Assembly: GCA_963751795.1 (NCBI GenBank)
Contig: CAVVVI010000004.1
Location: 620,001-684,000 of the forward strand
Source: BOG-908 sp963751795
GTDB taxonomy: Bacteria; Pseudomonadota; Alphaproteobacteria; Acetobacterales; Acetobacteraceae
Length of the DNA stretch: 64,000 nt
Direction of reading: 5' to 3'
Positions 52,171 through 60,930 of the stretch are shown here, in pieces; the stretch's first letter is position 1, and each line of letters opens with the position of its first letter. Under the pieces are notes generated by a model. The model was not told where the DNA came from. It ran no database searches and saw only the letters and a program-made list of their open reading frames with translations. The translations under genes and the position numbers were made by a program.

Positions 52171-54054
52171 ATGCTGGATATCCAAACCTTCGACGCCCGG
52201 CGCGGCGGCAACGTTCTCTACAAGGCGCTGACCCATCCGCTGGCGGCCGAGGCGATCACCGCGCTTGCGGCCACGTTGCGCGAAGCCGGTCCGTTGGCCG
52301 TCTTTGATCCGGAAGGCTTTGCCGCGGCGTTGTATGCGCTGCACCCCGACATGCCGGCTCCGGCGGAATACTACGTGCAGGACGTGGCTGCGCTGGGCAG
52401 CAATCTGGCCGGCGTGGAGGCACGGCCGGTGACGGCGCTGTCGGATAGCGGGGCGGCCACCGTGCTGGTGGCAGCGTTCGATGCCGGCCGGGTGCAGGCG
52501 CGGCTGGGTGCGGCTGGCCGGCGCGTCGTATCGTTGGACAGCACGCGCTTACCGGCGGCAATGCTGACCGCGCGCGCGTATCTGGACCGGCTGAATTTCG
52601 CAACCAACCACGCGTTCTTCCGTGACCAGGATGGCCTGAGCACCCGGCTGACGAGTGCCAATTATTGGGCGGGTTACGGCGCTGCCGCCGTGCGCCTCTG
52701 GCTGCGGCTGTTCGGCGCGGATGGCAGCGTGTTGGCGACGTGGGAGGAAACCCTGCCGACCGGTGCAGGTGGCTTCTCGATCGACAGCACGGAGGTGCGC
52801 GCACGCTTCGGCCTGCCGGCGTTCACCGGCCAGCTCTTCATTCATGCGATCGGCGTGGCGGGGCACGATGTCGTCAAATATGCGCTCGATACGTATGGCG
52901 ATGCTGGGCCGGGCGTGTGCGACCGCGGCTTGTCGGTGACGCATGATGCCAATGCCTGGCCATCGGACCGCTATGCCGGATTGCCGGCGCCGGGTGCGGG
53001 CGAGCAGGTTCTGCTGTGGATACAGAACAGCCACGCGGCGCCGATCCCCGCCGGCGCGATCACGCTGGACAGGATGGGCGCGGAGCACCCCGTGGAGGTG
53101 CCGGGCCTGGTGGCACCTTTCGCCAGCGTGTCGATCGACGTGAGCGCATTGCTGCCCGGTGTACGCTGGCCGGCGCAGCTGGAATTGCGCACGGGCCGCC
53201 ATGTGGTGAGGCCGCGCTACGAGGTGATCAAAGATGGGCACGCCCGGATCGCGCATGTGAACGTGGAACGCGCGGATCTGCGGCCCGATCCGGGCATTCC
53301 ACAATTGTCCAACCTGCTTGGCCGCGGCTACATTTTGCCGTTTCCGGTGTTGGATCCGGCGACCTTCCGCACCATCGTGCAGCCGAACCCGATGGCAGAG
53401 TGGCAGGACAGCCTGCCGTTGCGGATCGACGTTTTCGCCGCGGACGGCCGCGTGGTTGCCCAGCATTTCCTCGGTAACCTGCCGCGGGATCATGCGCTGG
53501 CGCTCGATCTGGCGGAGCTTGGCGTTGTGGAAGGGCACGCCGAGCTCACCTACGATTTTCGCGAGGGCGGGCGCGCGGATGGCTGGATGCACGCACTGTT
53601 CCGTTATGAGCATCGCGTAAGCGGGCATGCAGCTGATACCAGCTTCGGTGCCCACATCTTCAACACGGCGATGACGTACAAGGACGAGCCGCAGTCCTAT
53701 GCGGGGCCGCCGCCCGGCCTGACGACGCGGCTGTTCCTCAAACTTGGTAGCGAGCAGCGGCAGAGTTTCGCGGTGCTGATCTATCCGGCCAGCGCGATGT
53801 GGCACGCCGAGTCGAGTACCGAGCTGCAGTTGCTCGACGGGAGCGGTGCGGTGGTGGCGGCAAGGCCGTTGCGCATCGCCTGTTCAGGTTCGGCTCTGGT
53901 GCGGCCCCACGCTCTGTTCGGCCCGGATGCGTTGGCGCAAGCGGGGGCGGGGGGTTACGTGCTGGTGCGCGATGCGACCTGCCGGCTGTTCGGCTACCAC
54001 GGCCTCGATGACGGCGCGGGCGGCTTCTCGCTGGATCACATGTTCGGTTTCTAG
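52171..54054 (+). CDS. unrecognised 627-residue protein in the glycan locus
   Basis: I recognise no family. No signal peptide or membrane span is visible; composition and spacing of hydrophobic residues suggest mainly beta structure, with repeated elements such as 'AAVRLWLRLFGADGSVLATW', 'SLPLRIDVFAADGRVVAQHF' and 'SSTELQLLDGSGAVVAARPL', each reading as beta-strand, turn 'DG', beta-strand, so several Ig-like or jelly-roll modules are possible. 'FATNHAFFRDQDGLSTRLTS' is a distinctive segment at about 147-166. AAGG lies a few bases before the ATG. It follows the ELM1-like gene and converges with the glycosyltransferase unit (nine bases between stops). Confidence 0.7.
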   Translation: MLDIQTFDARRGGNVLYKALTHPLAAEAITALAATLREAGPLAVFDPEGFAAALYALHPDMPAPAEYYVQDVAALGSNLAGVEARPVTALSDSGAATVLVAAFDAGRVQARLGAAGRRVVSLDSTRLPAAMLTARAYLDRLNFATNHAFFRDQDGLSTRLTSANYWAGYGAAAVRLWLRLFGADGSVLATWEETLPTGAGGFSIDSTEVRARFGLPAFTGQLFIHAIGVAGHDVVKYALDTYGDAGPGVCDRGLSVTHDANAWPSDRYAGLPAPGAGEQVLLWIQNSHAAPIPAGAITLDRMGAEHPVEVPGLVAPFASVSIDVSALLPGVRWPAQLELRTGRHVVRPRYEVIKDGHARIAHVNVERADLRPDPGIPQLSNLLGRGYILPFPVLDPATFRTIVQPNPMAEWQDSLPLRIDVFAADGRVVAQHFLGNLPRDHALALDLAELGVVEGHAELTYDFREGGRADGWMHALFRYEHRVSGHAADTSFGAHIFNTAMTYKDEPQSYAGPPPGLTTRLFLKLGSEQRQSFAVLIYPASAMWHAESSTELQLLDGSGAVVAARPLRIACSGSALVRPHALFGPDALAQAGAGGYVLVRDATCRLFGYHGLDDGAGGFSLDHMFGF

Positions 54055-54063
54055 GGCTGTCTG

Positions 54064-55371
54064 TCAGGCCAAGGCTGCCACGGTGCCCGCTTGTGCCGCA
54101 TCCTGGAGCCCATAGACTTGCAGGTAGCCGTCCACCATTTCGTCGCGTGACGGCGGGGTGGGAAGGTTGGCGGCGAGCCGGTCCCACAGCCCGTCCTCGG
54201 TGGCGGCGCGGCGCATCGTCTCGGCCAAGGCGCGATGGTCGCCCATTTGGAATTGCAGTGCGAACACCTCGTGCGGATTGCGTTCGGCGAGGCCACCGAC
54301 ATTGCTGCAGATGACCGGGCGACCGAACATCCAGGCTTCGGAGACGACGAGGCCGAAGCTTTCCCACCAGACACTGGGAACGATGCACCAGTCGACGCGC
54401 GCCATGCGGCTTGGCAGGGCGTTGACTTCGTAGGAGCCGCGGTTGACGACGATGCGGTCCTGCACGGGGCGGGCTTCTTCCTCCACGAAAAAGGCCTCGA
54501 ACTCGGCGCGGATGGCGGGGCTGGCATAGCGGATGTTATCGCCGTTCAGCTCGACGCTGAAGCGCGTGAACCCCTCCGCACGCAGCAGGGCGACCGCACG
54601 CAGGATCACCTGCACGCCCTTCACATCGACATACTGGCCGAAGAAGCCAAAATGATTGCGGCCGGCGCTGGCCGCGGGCAGCTTGCCGGTGCTGGCATAA
54701 TTGTGCTGGCCGTTGGTCACGTGGCTGATCTTTTCGGGCGGTATGCCCCAGCGCGTGAAATGCGGGATCATGAAGCGGCTGGGGCACGTGAAGGCGTCCA
54801 CCTGGCCGAAGTGACGGCCGAACCAGAGCTTGCGCAGCAGGAACTGCTCGGGCCCGCGATCGGGGAAGCATTGATGGCAGCGGATCTGGCTGGCGTGGGT
54901 GCAGAGCGAGCCATCGGTGCGGCGGATCATGTGGCCATCGGCCGCGCAGATGCCCATGAATTCGTGAAAGGTGAACACGAAGCGGCAGGCGGGAAGCACG
55001 CGGCGGATCAAGGTGAGGACGTCGATGCCCAGGGTGAGGAAATGGTGAACATGGACCACGTCCGGAGCGATCTGGAGCAGGAACTCCTCAAGCGATTCCA
55101 GCGTGGCCGGGGCGCCCGTCTTGTGCCAGACGTAATCGTAGTCGCGCGACAGAAAAACGTATTCGTTTGGGCGGCCGTCGAACCCTGTGATGCGGGCGCC
55201 GGGTTTGTAGAGTGCGGTGAACTGGCGATCGATGCTCGCGAGGAAGGTCACGTCCGCGGCCCCCCGGTCGCGCAGGCCGGCAAACAGTTCGTAGGCGATC
55301 TGCTGCGCGCCGCCGCGGACGAGCTCCGGGTGGAACAGGCTGATCAGCAGGATGCGGGGAAGGGCGTTCAT
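54064..55371 (-). CDS. glycosyltransferase family 4 protein
   Basis: A 435-residue GT-B enzyme: N-domain 'ILLISLFHPELVRGGAQQIA', 'DVVHVHHFLTLGIDVLTLIR', 'VFTFHEFMGICAADGHMIRR', and C-domain 'HFGFFGQYVDVKGVQVILRA', 'PSVWWESFGLVVSEAWMFGR' then 'PVICSNVGGLAE', the nucleotide-sugar site with the conserved ESFG glutamate. A Cys cluster near 'HASQIRCHQCFPDRG' resembles subgroups that bind metal. The ATG overlaps the previous gene's stop (ATGA), so the two are co-translated. Confidence 0.92.
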   Translation of the reverse strand: MNALPRILLISLFHPELVRGGAQQIAYELFAGLRDRGAADVTFLASIDRQFTALYKPGARITGFDGRPNEYVFLSRDYDYVWHKTGAPATLESLEEFLLQIAPDVVHVHHFLTLGIDVLTLIRRVLPACRFVFTFHEFMGICAADGHMIRRTDGSLCTHASQIRCHQCFPDRGPEQFLLRKLWFGRHFGQVDAFTCPSRFMIPHFTRWGIPPEKISHVTNGQHNYASTGKLPAASAGRNHFGFFGQYVDVKGVQVILRAVALLRAEGFTRFSVELNGDNIRYASPAIRAEFEAFFVEEEARPVQDRIVVNRGSYEVNALPSRMARVDWCIVPSVWWESFGLVVSEAWMFGRPVICSNVGGLAERNPHEVFALQFQMGDHRALAETMRRAATEDGLWDRLAANLPTPPSRDEMVDGYLQVYGLQDAAQAGTVAALA

Positions 55372-57089
55372 GGTGTCGCCTGCAGCGCGGCGAGGCGCGC
55401 GGGGGCGGGGCCGGAAAAGCCGTCCTCGACCATGCGCGTCCATAGGCGCGTGAAATGCCATCGATTGACGGTAGAGCCGCCCTCATGTGCGGGCAGGCGT
55501 GTCGAGCCTTTGCCTTCCATGTGCCAGAAGGGAAGGTCGTGCAGCCATACCTGGCCGCCTTCCTTCCAGGCGCGCAGGCATAGATCCGCGTCTTCGTAAT
55601 GGCCGAAGACGTAATCCTCGGAGAAGCCGCCGAGTCGTTCGAACCAGGCGCGATCGGCGGACATGAAGGCGCCGGTGATGGCCGGCACGAGGCGGGCTGC
55701 GCGGAAACGGGCGTAGTCCGGTGGCGCGCCTTTGCCGTAATGTTCCACCCGCAGCAGGTTCTGCCGGGTGGTGCCCTGGCCGGTGACGGACAGGCCGAAA
55801 TCGGTTTCGATGAACATGCCCCCATGCATCAATGCGCCGTCGTCATAAAACAGCGGCACGCCAAACAGCGCGGTCTGGGCGGCTGGCAGGCTTTCGACGA
55901 GATGGCGGTGGGCGTGCGCCCAGTCCGGCGCGTGGGGAAAGACGTCCGGATTGATGATGAGAATGCGGTTTGTGGCCGCCGCGGCCACGGCTGCGTTGTT
56001 GGCGGCCCCGAAGCCCGCGTTCCCGGGTAGGATCACCAGGGTGATAGCCAAGCCATACATGCGGGCCGCGAGCCGGGCCTCGCGTTGCAATTGCTCAGTC
56101 AATTCAGGGCTGTTGCTGACATAGACGTATTCGTAGGACCCGGCGCCGGGCGCGGCGGAAAACAGGGCGGCTTGCAGAAACAGATACTCAAGGCGGCCAT
56201 AAAGGCAGACGACCACCGACGCGCAGAACGCGCGCGCGTGGTCGCCGTGGCGCTCTACATAGGCCAGCGACGTTATGCCGGCCGAGATGCCCCGGTTGAG
56301 CGCGAGCAGCGCATCGCCCACGCCGGACTGCAACTGCAGGAAAGATTCGACGGGTGGAGCACCGAAATAGGTGGCGGACGCCAGATACTCGAACGTCGCG
56401 TCGCGGAGTGCGGCCGGGGTGAGCAGGTTCGGGCGCGCCGGATGGCTGATCGGCTCGCCCCCGCAATGTAGCTGCACGGTGGCGCCAGGGCCCAGCGGCT
56501 CGGGCTGATCCAGCTCCAGCACCGCATAGAAGCCGAGCAGGGTGCCTGGCGGGCACCCTATCGCCGCCTCGGCATCTGCCCGGCGGCAGCGCGCGATGGC
56601 CAGGGTGGGGCTGGTGCGCCCATTGGTCAGGCGGAGGGAGATGGCAACGAGGGGTGCTCCGCGATCATCGACCCAACCGATGACGACACAGGTGCCGCCG
56701 GAGGCGACGAGGATGGTATCCAGGCCGCTTGGGATGTAGGCACGGGGCGCAACGACAGACACCGGCGCTCCAGGCTGCGCCGGTTCGATGGCCGACGGCC
56801 CTGCCGGCTCAGGCGGCTCGGCAGCACGCGACTGAAACAGCGCGGGCGAGGACAGACGGGCAAGGAGCGCCTGCTCAGCGAAAGCCTTTCGGTATAGCGG
56901 CATCCTAAGCCGCTTCTCAGCTGCGCCGCGCCGCAGGTAATGGTCATGGCCGGATTTAAAGATCCCTGATCGCACCTTCTCGGCGACTTTCGGAAAGGCA
57001 GCCAAATAGGCGACCTCATCAAACTCGCCCGGCGCGCTCGAGGCGTCGTCGTCCATAATGCCGCCGTCGGCTGAAGGCTTTTCACTCAT
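55368..57089 (-). CDS. glycosyltransferase family 2 protein with N-terminal extension
   Basis: A 573-residue protein. The C-terminal part (about 280-550) is a rhamnosyltransferase-like GT-A domain: 'LPGNAGFGAANNAAVAAAAT', 'RILIINPDVFPHAPDWAHAH', 'GAFMSADRAWFERLGGFSED' and 'YVFGHYEDADLCLRAWKEGG'. The N-terminal half includes a short 'FDEVAYLAAFPKVAEKVRSG' repeat-like module often found in large glycosyltransferases and a beta-rich domain. ATG at 57089 was chosen over an upstream frame extension. First gene of a leftward pair with the GT4 enzyme. Confidence 0.88.
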   Translation of the reverse strand: MSEKPSADGGIMDDDASSAPGEFDEVAYLAAFPKVAEKVRSGIFKSGHDHYLRRGAAEKRLRMPLYRKAFAEQALLARLSSPALFQSRAAEPPEPAGPSAIEPAQPGAPVSVVAPRAYIPSGLDTILVASGGTCVVIGWVDDRGAPLVAISLRLTNGRTSPTLAIARCRRADAEAAIGCPPGTLLGFYAVLELDQPEPLGPGATVQLHCGGEPISHPARPNLLTPAALRDATFEYLASATYFGAPPVESFLQLQSGVGDALLALNRGISAGITSLAYVERHGDHARAFCASVVVCLYGRLEYLFLQAALFSAAPGAGSYEYVYVSNSPELTEQLQREARLAARMYGLAITLVILPGNAGFGAANNAAVAAAATNRILIINPDVFPHAPDWAHAHRHLVESLPAAQTALFGVPLFYDDGALMHGGMFIETDFGLSVTGQGTTRQNLLRVEHYGKGAPPDYARFRAARLVPAITGAFMSADRAWFERLGGFSEDYVFGHYEDADLCLRAWKEGGQVWLHDLPFWHMEGKGSTRLPAHEGGSTVNRWHFTRLWTRMVEDGFSGPAPARLAALQATP

Positions 57090-57298
57090 GGCTGATCGTC
57101 GCTTCCAGTCGGAGCATGCAATCGTATCATATAACCACGACTGCTCGGGGTTGCACACCTCCTACCAGACACACCGAAAACCTAATCGCAATCAGACCCT
57201 GGCGGTCTCCACCTAGCGGGCCGCTGGTCGTAAGATTGGCGCGGTCTACTCCAGCTGGGTTAAGGGTTTGCCTCGCCAGGCTGCAAACAGGAAGAGCT

Positions 57299-58042
57299 AT
57301 GGTCAACGCGCCCAACGTCTTCATCCTAGGTTCGCCGCGCTCCGGCACCTCGATCACCTATTTCGCGATGCGAGAGGTATTCCGATTGCCCGGCCGGGGA
57401 GAGAGCCACGTCATTCCTCTGTTCACGCGTCTGATGGCATTGTTCAGGACTTTTAAGGATGGATTTAAGGGCAACGAAGGTGTTTTAGCCGCAGATTTGG
57501 ATGAAGATGTTTTCCGGCAAACCATGTGTACTCTTGCCCAGTATTACTACGTCAGAGAATACGGTGTGGACGGCTTCGTCGACAAGACGCCGGGTGCCGA
57601 AGCGATCGCCGGATGTGACTTCATCCTGAAGGCGTTTCCGGAAGCGAAATTTCTTCTTATGCAACGCAACGGCATTGAGGTCATCAACTCGTATCAGCGC
57701 AAGTTCAGTAAGTCGTTCGAAGATTCGTGCAAGTCGTGGAGCACGGTTATCGATGTGTCGGCGCGGGTGCGGCCCGATGTTCCGGGCATGCTGGTGATTG
57801 ACCAGTTCGACCTGACGAACCGCCCGGCCGAGGTTGCGGCGCGTGTGGCCGATTATCTGAACCGGCCTAATTTGGCCGCCGACCTCGCCGCCTATTTCAA
57901 GACGAAGCGTGTCGAACAACAATCGAGCCACGATTGGAGCCGCCGACTGACATTGGCGGATGTGACCTGGACCGAAGATGAAAAGGAGATCTTCCGAGAA
58001 ATTTGTGGGGCGCAAATGCACAGCCTTGGTTACGCGCTGTAA
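57299..58042 (+). CDS. PAPS-dependent sulfotransferase
   Basis: A 247-residue sulfotransferase: the 5'-phosphosulfate loop 'VFILGSPRSGTSITYFAMRE', the 3'-phosphate-binding region 'FLLMQRNGIEVINSYQRKFS', and 'VDGFVDKTPGAEAIAGCDFI', whose Lys/Thr contact the sulfate donor. It would add sulfate from PAPS to a glycan or lipid. AGGAAGAG precedes the ATG. The stop overlaps the next start (TAATG). The 200 bases upstream and this gene look less GC-rich than most of the window, consistent with acquisition. Confidence 0.87.
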   Translation: MVNAPNVFILGSPRSGTSITYFAMREVFRLPGRGESHVIPLFTRLMALFRTFKDGFKGNEGVLAADLDEDVFRQTMCTLAQYYYVREYGVDGFVDKTPGAEAIAGCDFILKAFPEAKFLLMQRNGIEVINSYQRKFSKSFEDSCKSWSTVIDVSARVRPDVPGMLVIDQFDLTNRPAEVAARVADYLNRPNLAADLAAYFKTKRVEQQSSHDWSRRLTLADVTWTEDEKEIFREICGAQMHSLGYAL

Positions 58043-59021
58043 TGGTGAACCGCCATGTTGCATACGCACGCAGCATTGTGATGCTGGCCTGTCTGTTTGC
58101 GCCGCCGCCGGCCGCTTGGGCGCGCGCGCCGGGGCATGAGCCGCAGATTTGGCTGAGCGCCATCGAGCCGCCTTGGCGCAAGATCTGGAGGTTTCCGCCA
58201 AATGACTTTTTGGACCTTTTTCATGCCGGCGCGCCATGGGACGAAGCGTCGCGGCGTGTCGGCGTGTTCGAACTGACGAAGTGCTTTGTGCTGGAGAGCC
58301 CGGACGATGTGCTCAGGCCTGTCCTTGCCGACCTCGCGCGCCGTCACATCGCTTTGTCGATGCAACTTACGCCGCTTATCGCAACGCGGACTTGCGGCTT
58401 GGGTGTGGAGGGCTTTGGGCCGCCTGACGATGCGCTAAGGGCTGCGCGGCGGATCCGGCAGATGGGCGGCGTGCTCGCTTATGCCAGCATGGACGAACCT
58501 CTGTGGTATGGCCACGCCTGGCCCGGCACGCTGGCCCTTCACGCCTGCAAGCTGCCAGTGGCTGAGCTGGTGCGTGAAGTCGCAGCCAAGTTGGGCGATT
58601 TGCGGCGCGTGTTTCCATCGGTCGTAGTTGGTGCGGTCGAGCCCGTTGGCGTGGCGCAGGGTGGTTGGCCGGATCTCATGGTCACGTGGCTGTCGGCGCT
58701 GGCCCAGGCGCCTGAAACACGGATCGGCTTTGTTCACTTCGACATCGTCTGGCGCAGCCCGCTCTGGGAGAGCCAGTTCGACAGCCTGCGCTTGGTGCCA
58801 TTTACAACGCGGATTCGAGCAACCACAGTGATCAAAGCTGGATCGAGGAGGCCGAAGCGCACTATATGTTCTTAGAAGGACCGTTGGCCTGGCATCCGGA
58901 CCATGCTGTATTCGCAACGTGGACGGATTATCCACGCAGGATGCTTCCGGACGCGGCGCCGTTTACCTTTACGCATTTGCCGCTCGCTTACGGTAGCTGG
59001 CGGGTGCGAATGAGGGAATAG
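58042..59021 (+). pseudogene. hydrolase-like exported protein gene, frameshifted near its 3' end
   Basis: Starts in TAATG overlap with the sulfotransferase, with a signal segment ('SIVMLACLFAPPPAAWARAP'). The reading frame is coding-like to about 58796 ('FVHFDIVWRSPLWESQFDSL') and then turns into a non-coding-looking tail ending at 58875. From 58797 the next frame reads 'AIYNADSSNHSDQSWIEEAE' and on to 'FTFTHLPLAYGSW', ending at 59021; one missing base near 58796 restores a protein of about 326 residues. The layout (aromatic, acidic 'ASMDEPLWYG') suggests a TIM-barrel-type glycan enzyme, but no family is certain. Mutation and sequencing error cannot be told apart. Confidence 0.65.
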
Positions 59022-59224
59022 TGTAAGCTCACTTCCGGCTCTCGATGCATGCCGATCTATGTCGGATCTCGGATCAGCATTCGCGAAGCGGTAATCGAAG
59101 GCGACACTGCCGATAAGGGGGGCGGGAAGCTGCAAAATGTCGCGTTTCTTTACAGAAACCCTCGACGGCACTCCTCGTTTTGATTTGCGGCGTCCGGCTA
59201 AATCCAGCCAAATTGGAATACCCC

Positions 59225-59344
59225 ATGGTCCGAGCACTTGCGACTGTTCTTCTTCTTGCCATCGCAATGCCGCTCGCCGGTTGCATCGTTGAGGGTCCTG
59301 GCCGGCCTGGCTGGTGCTACTACCATCCTTATCGTTGCCGGTAG
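59225..59344 (+). CDS. 39-residue micro-lipoprotein
   Basis: The product has a 19-residue lipoprotein signal with lipobox 'PLAGC' and a mature peptide of 20 residues rich in Gly, aromatic residues and Cys (ending 'GRPGWCYYHPYRCR'). An 8-bp inverted repeat (AACGCTGC at 59346-59353, GCAGCGTT at 59384-59391) follows the stop. A degenerate second copy lies 226 bases downstream. Function unknown. Confidence 0.6.
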   Translation: MVRALATVLLLAIAMPLAGCIVEGPGRPGWCYYHPYRCR

Positions 59345-59570
59345 CAACGCTGCATCGACGGCTGCCCGTGCCTCAATTCGCGCGCAGCGTTGATCCGCTC
59401 GGCAAGTTCTTCATCGGGGGAGCTGAAGCTTCCCGTGCGCAACTGCTTTACAGCGGTTTGTCTTAAGCCTTTGATTACAATCCCCACAAGCAGCCCCGGG
59501 CTTTATGTTGGGTTGCGTGTGCTCGCTTCGATGCAATATGTTGCTAGTTCGCGTCGGCGTGGAGGGAACG

Positions 59571-59753
59571 ATGTCACGAGCGCTCGCCGTTATAATCACC
59601 ATAGCCATTGCTACGGCACTGGCGGGATAATGCGTAGAGGAGCCGGTTAGGGCTGGGTGGTGCTATTACCATCCGCAACGCTACAGCTTGTGCCCTCATC
59701 GAATCGGGCGTGTCAGGTTGAAGCCGGACGCGCGGAAGCGTCCAACGGTCTAG
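59571..59753 (+). pseudogene. broken paralogue of the micro-lipoprotein
   Basis: From an ATG with GGAGGG close upstream, 19 codons read 'MSRALAVIITIAIATALAG', then TAA at 59628-59630, then, still in frame, 'CVEEPVRAGWCYYHPQRYS' and further to TAG at 59751. The match to the copy at 59225 (signal ending LAG, then C, then GWCYYHP) shows common origin. The stop falls exactly before the lipobox cysteine. The 19-residue peptide may still be made. Confidence 0.55.
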
Positions 59754-59774
59754 GCCCAGCCAATCGCCGCAATC

Positions 59775-59808
59775 AAAAAAGGGCGCCGAGGCCTAAGCCC
59801 CGGCGCCC
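59775..59808 (-). terminator. Rho-independent terminator of the His-rich gene
   Basis: On the minus strand GGGCGCCG (59808-59801) and CGGCGCCC (59788-59781) form the outer stem, with an inner GGC/GCC pairing, followed by TTTTTT (59780-59775). It lies 18 bases after the stop of the gene at 59827-60027. The best intrinsic terminator in the window. Confidence 0.85.
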
Positions 59809-59826
59809 TTGCCGTGAGCCGCCTCC

Positions 59827-60027
59827 TTACTTGGAAGCGTGCTCCTTCGACTTGCTGTGGGCAGCCGTTGTGCTGGCATGCGCCTTGGTCGAATGGCCGT
59901 GGGCTTCTTCGGCGTGGGTGTGGGCGGTCTTGTGGTCGCCCTTGTCGTGGTGCTCGGCGGCGGTGCGGTGAGACTTGGCGGCCTTTTCGTGGTGGTCGGC
60001 GGCCTCGTGATGCGTGGTCTTCGGCAT
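59827..60027 (-). CDS. His-rich small cytoplasmic protein
   Basis: A 66-residue protein with 15 histidines and many Lys, Ala and Glu ('TTHHEAADHHEKAAKSHRTA'), no cysteine, no signal peptide, predicted fully helical with His clusters along one face. Similar proteins occur in stress-related loci of alpha- and betaproteobacteria; metal binding or chromatin/stress protection is plausible, unproven. It has its own strong terminator and is probably monocistronic and highly expressed. Confidence 0.8.
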   Translation of the reverse strand: MPKTTHHEAADHHEKAAKSHRTAAEHHDKGDHKTAHTHAEEAHGHSTKAHASTTAAHSKSKEHASK

Positions 60028-60116
60028 GTGTGACTTCCTCTTGTTACCATGCGCTTCTGCGGCGCACGGCAGGATAACGGATCAGTGTGCCCGCGGTTGC
60101 CCGCGGGCACGGGTGG

Positions 60117-60824
60117 CTAGCTGAGCCCGCCGAGCAGGCGGCGGAGGCTGGCAGCACCCGGGCTGCTGACGGCGCGGCGCTCGACGATGTCGGCCGAGGT
60201 GACGGGGCGGCCGTAGTAGCTCCGGTCGGCGTCGTTGGCCGGGGCGATCACCGAGCCGTCCAGCGAGATGCCGGCGAACGCGCCCGAGGAGGATGCCCAG
60301 GCGATGATGTCGGCGTTCAGGTTGGCGGTGGTGGCTCCCTGGACGTCGCTGCCCAGCGTGGCGATGGCGATGCCGGCGTCGGCGCCGATCTTGAACTTGT
60401 CGCGCATGACGGCCTGCAGGGCCTTTTCGCTGCGGATGAACAGGATCAGCTCGCTTTCCTTGGCGCCGATCTGCAGGCCGAAGCTGGCCGAACCAATGGT
60501 GTAGAAGGCGGGGTCGGACCAGCCATGGGCGCCGCGGACCATCAGCACGGCCGAGCCACCTTCGCCGCCGAAGAAGAAGGCGCCCTTGAAGATGCGCGGG
60601 GCGATCAGAACGGCGCGCGCGGTGTGGAGCAGCTGGCGGGCGTTGCCGAATTCCTTGTCGCGGCGCAGATCCTGCAGCGTGCCGGCGGCATGGTCCACGG
60701 TCGCCTGCTGGTCGGGGCCCGCGTAGGCGGGCGCGGAGATGGCGGCGCTGCCGGGCGCCGTGCCGGCCAGAATGGCGGCCAGCGCGCCCCAGCGGCGGAG
60801 GCCGTTTCGTTTGGTAGAGATCAT
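60117..60824 (-). CDS. SYLF-domain (Ysc84-like) lipid-binding exported protein
   Basis: A 235-residue exported protein: signal 'RRWGALAAILAGTAPGSAAI', then a SYLF domain: 'LHTARAVLIAPRIFKGAFFF', 'GGEGGSAVLMVRGAHGWSDP', 'AFYTIGSASFGLQIGAKESE', 'FKIGADAGIAIATLGSDVQG', and 'WASSSGAFAGISLDGSVIAP'. SYLF domains bind phosphoinositides in eukaryotes; bacterial versions are envelope proteins of unknown role. AAGGA lies eight bases before the ATG. Confidence 0.9.
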   Translation of the reverse strand: MISTKRNGLRRWGALAAILAGTAPGSAAISAPAYAGPDQQATVDHAAGTLQDLRRDKEFGNARQLLHTARAVLIAPRIFKGAFFFGGEGGSAVLMVRGAHGWSDPAFYTIGSASFGLQIGAKESELILFIRSEKALQAVMRDKFKIGADAGIAIATLGSDVQGATTANLNADIIAWASSSGAFAGISLDGSVIAPANDADRSYYGRPVTSADIVERRAVSSPGAASLRRLLGGLS

Positions 60825-60930
60825 GGTTGAGGTCCTTGCGTTCGGCGCAGCGGCCGGGATTTGCATCCGGCCTGTGCGCCCGGTGACAAGCGCACAACCG
60901 TGCGGCCCGGCAATCGTTCCCTTCGGCGCG

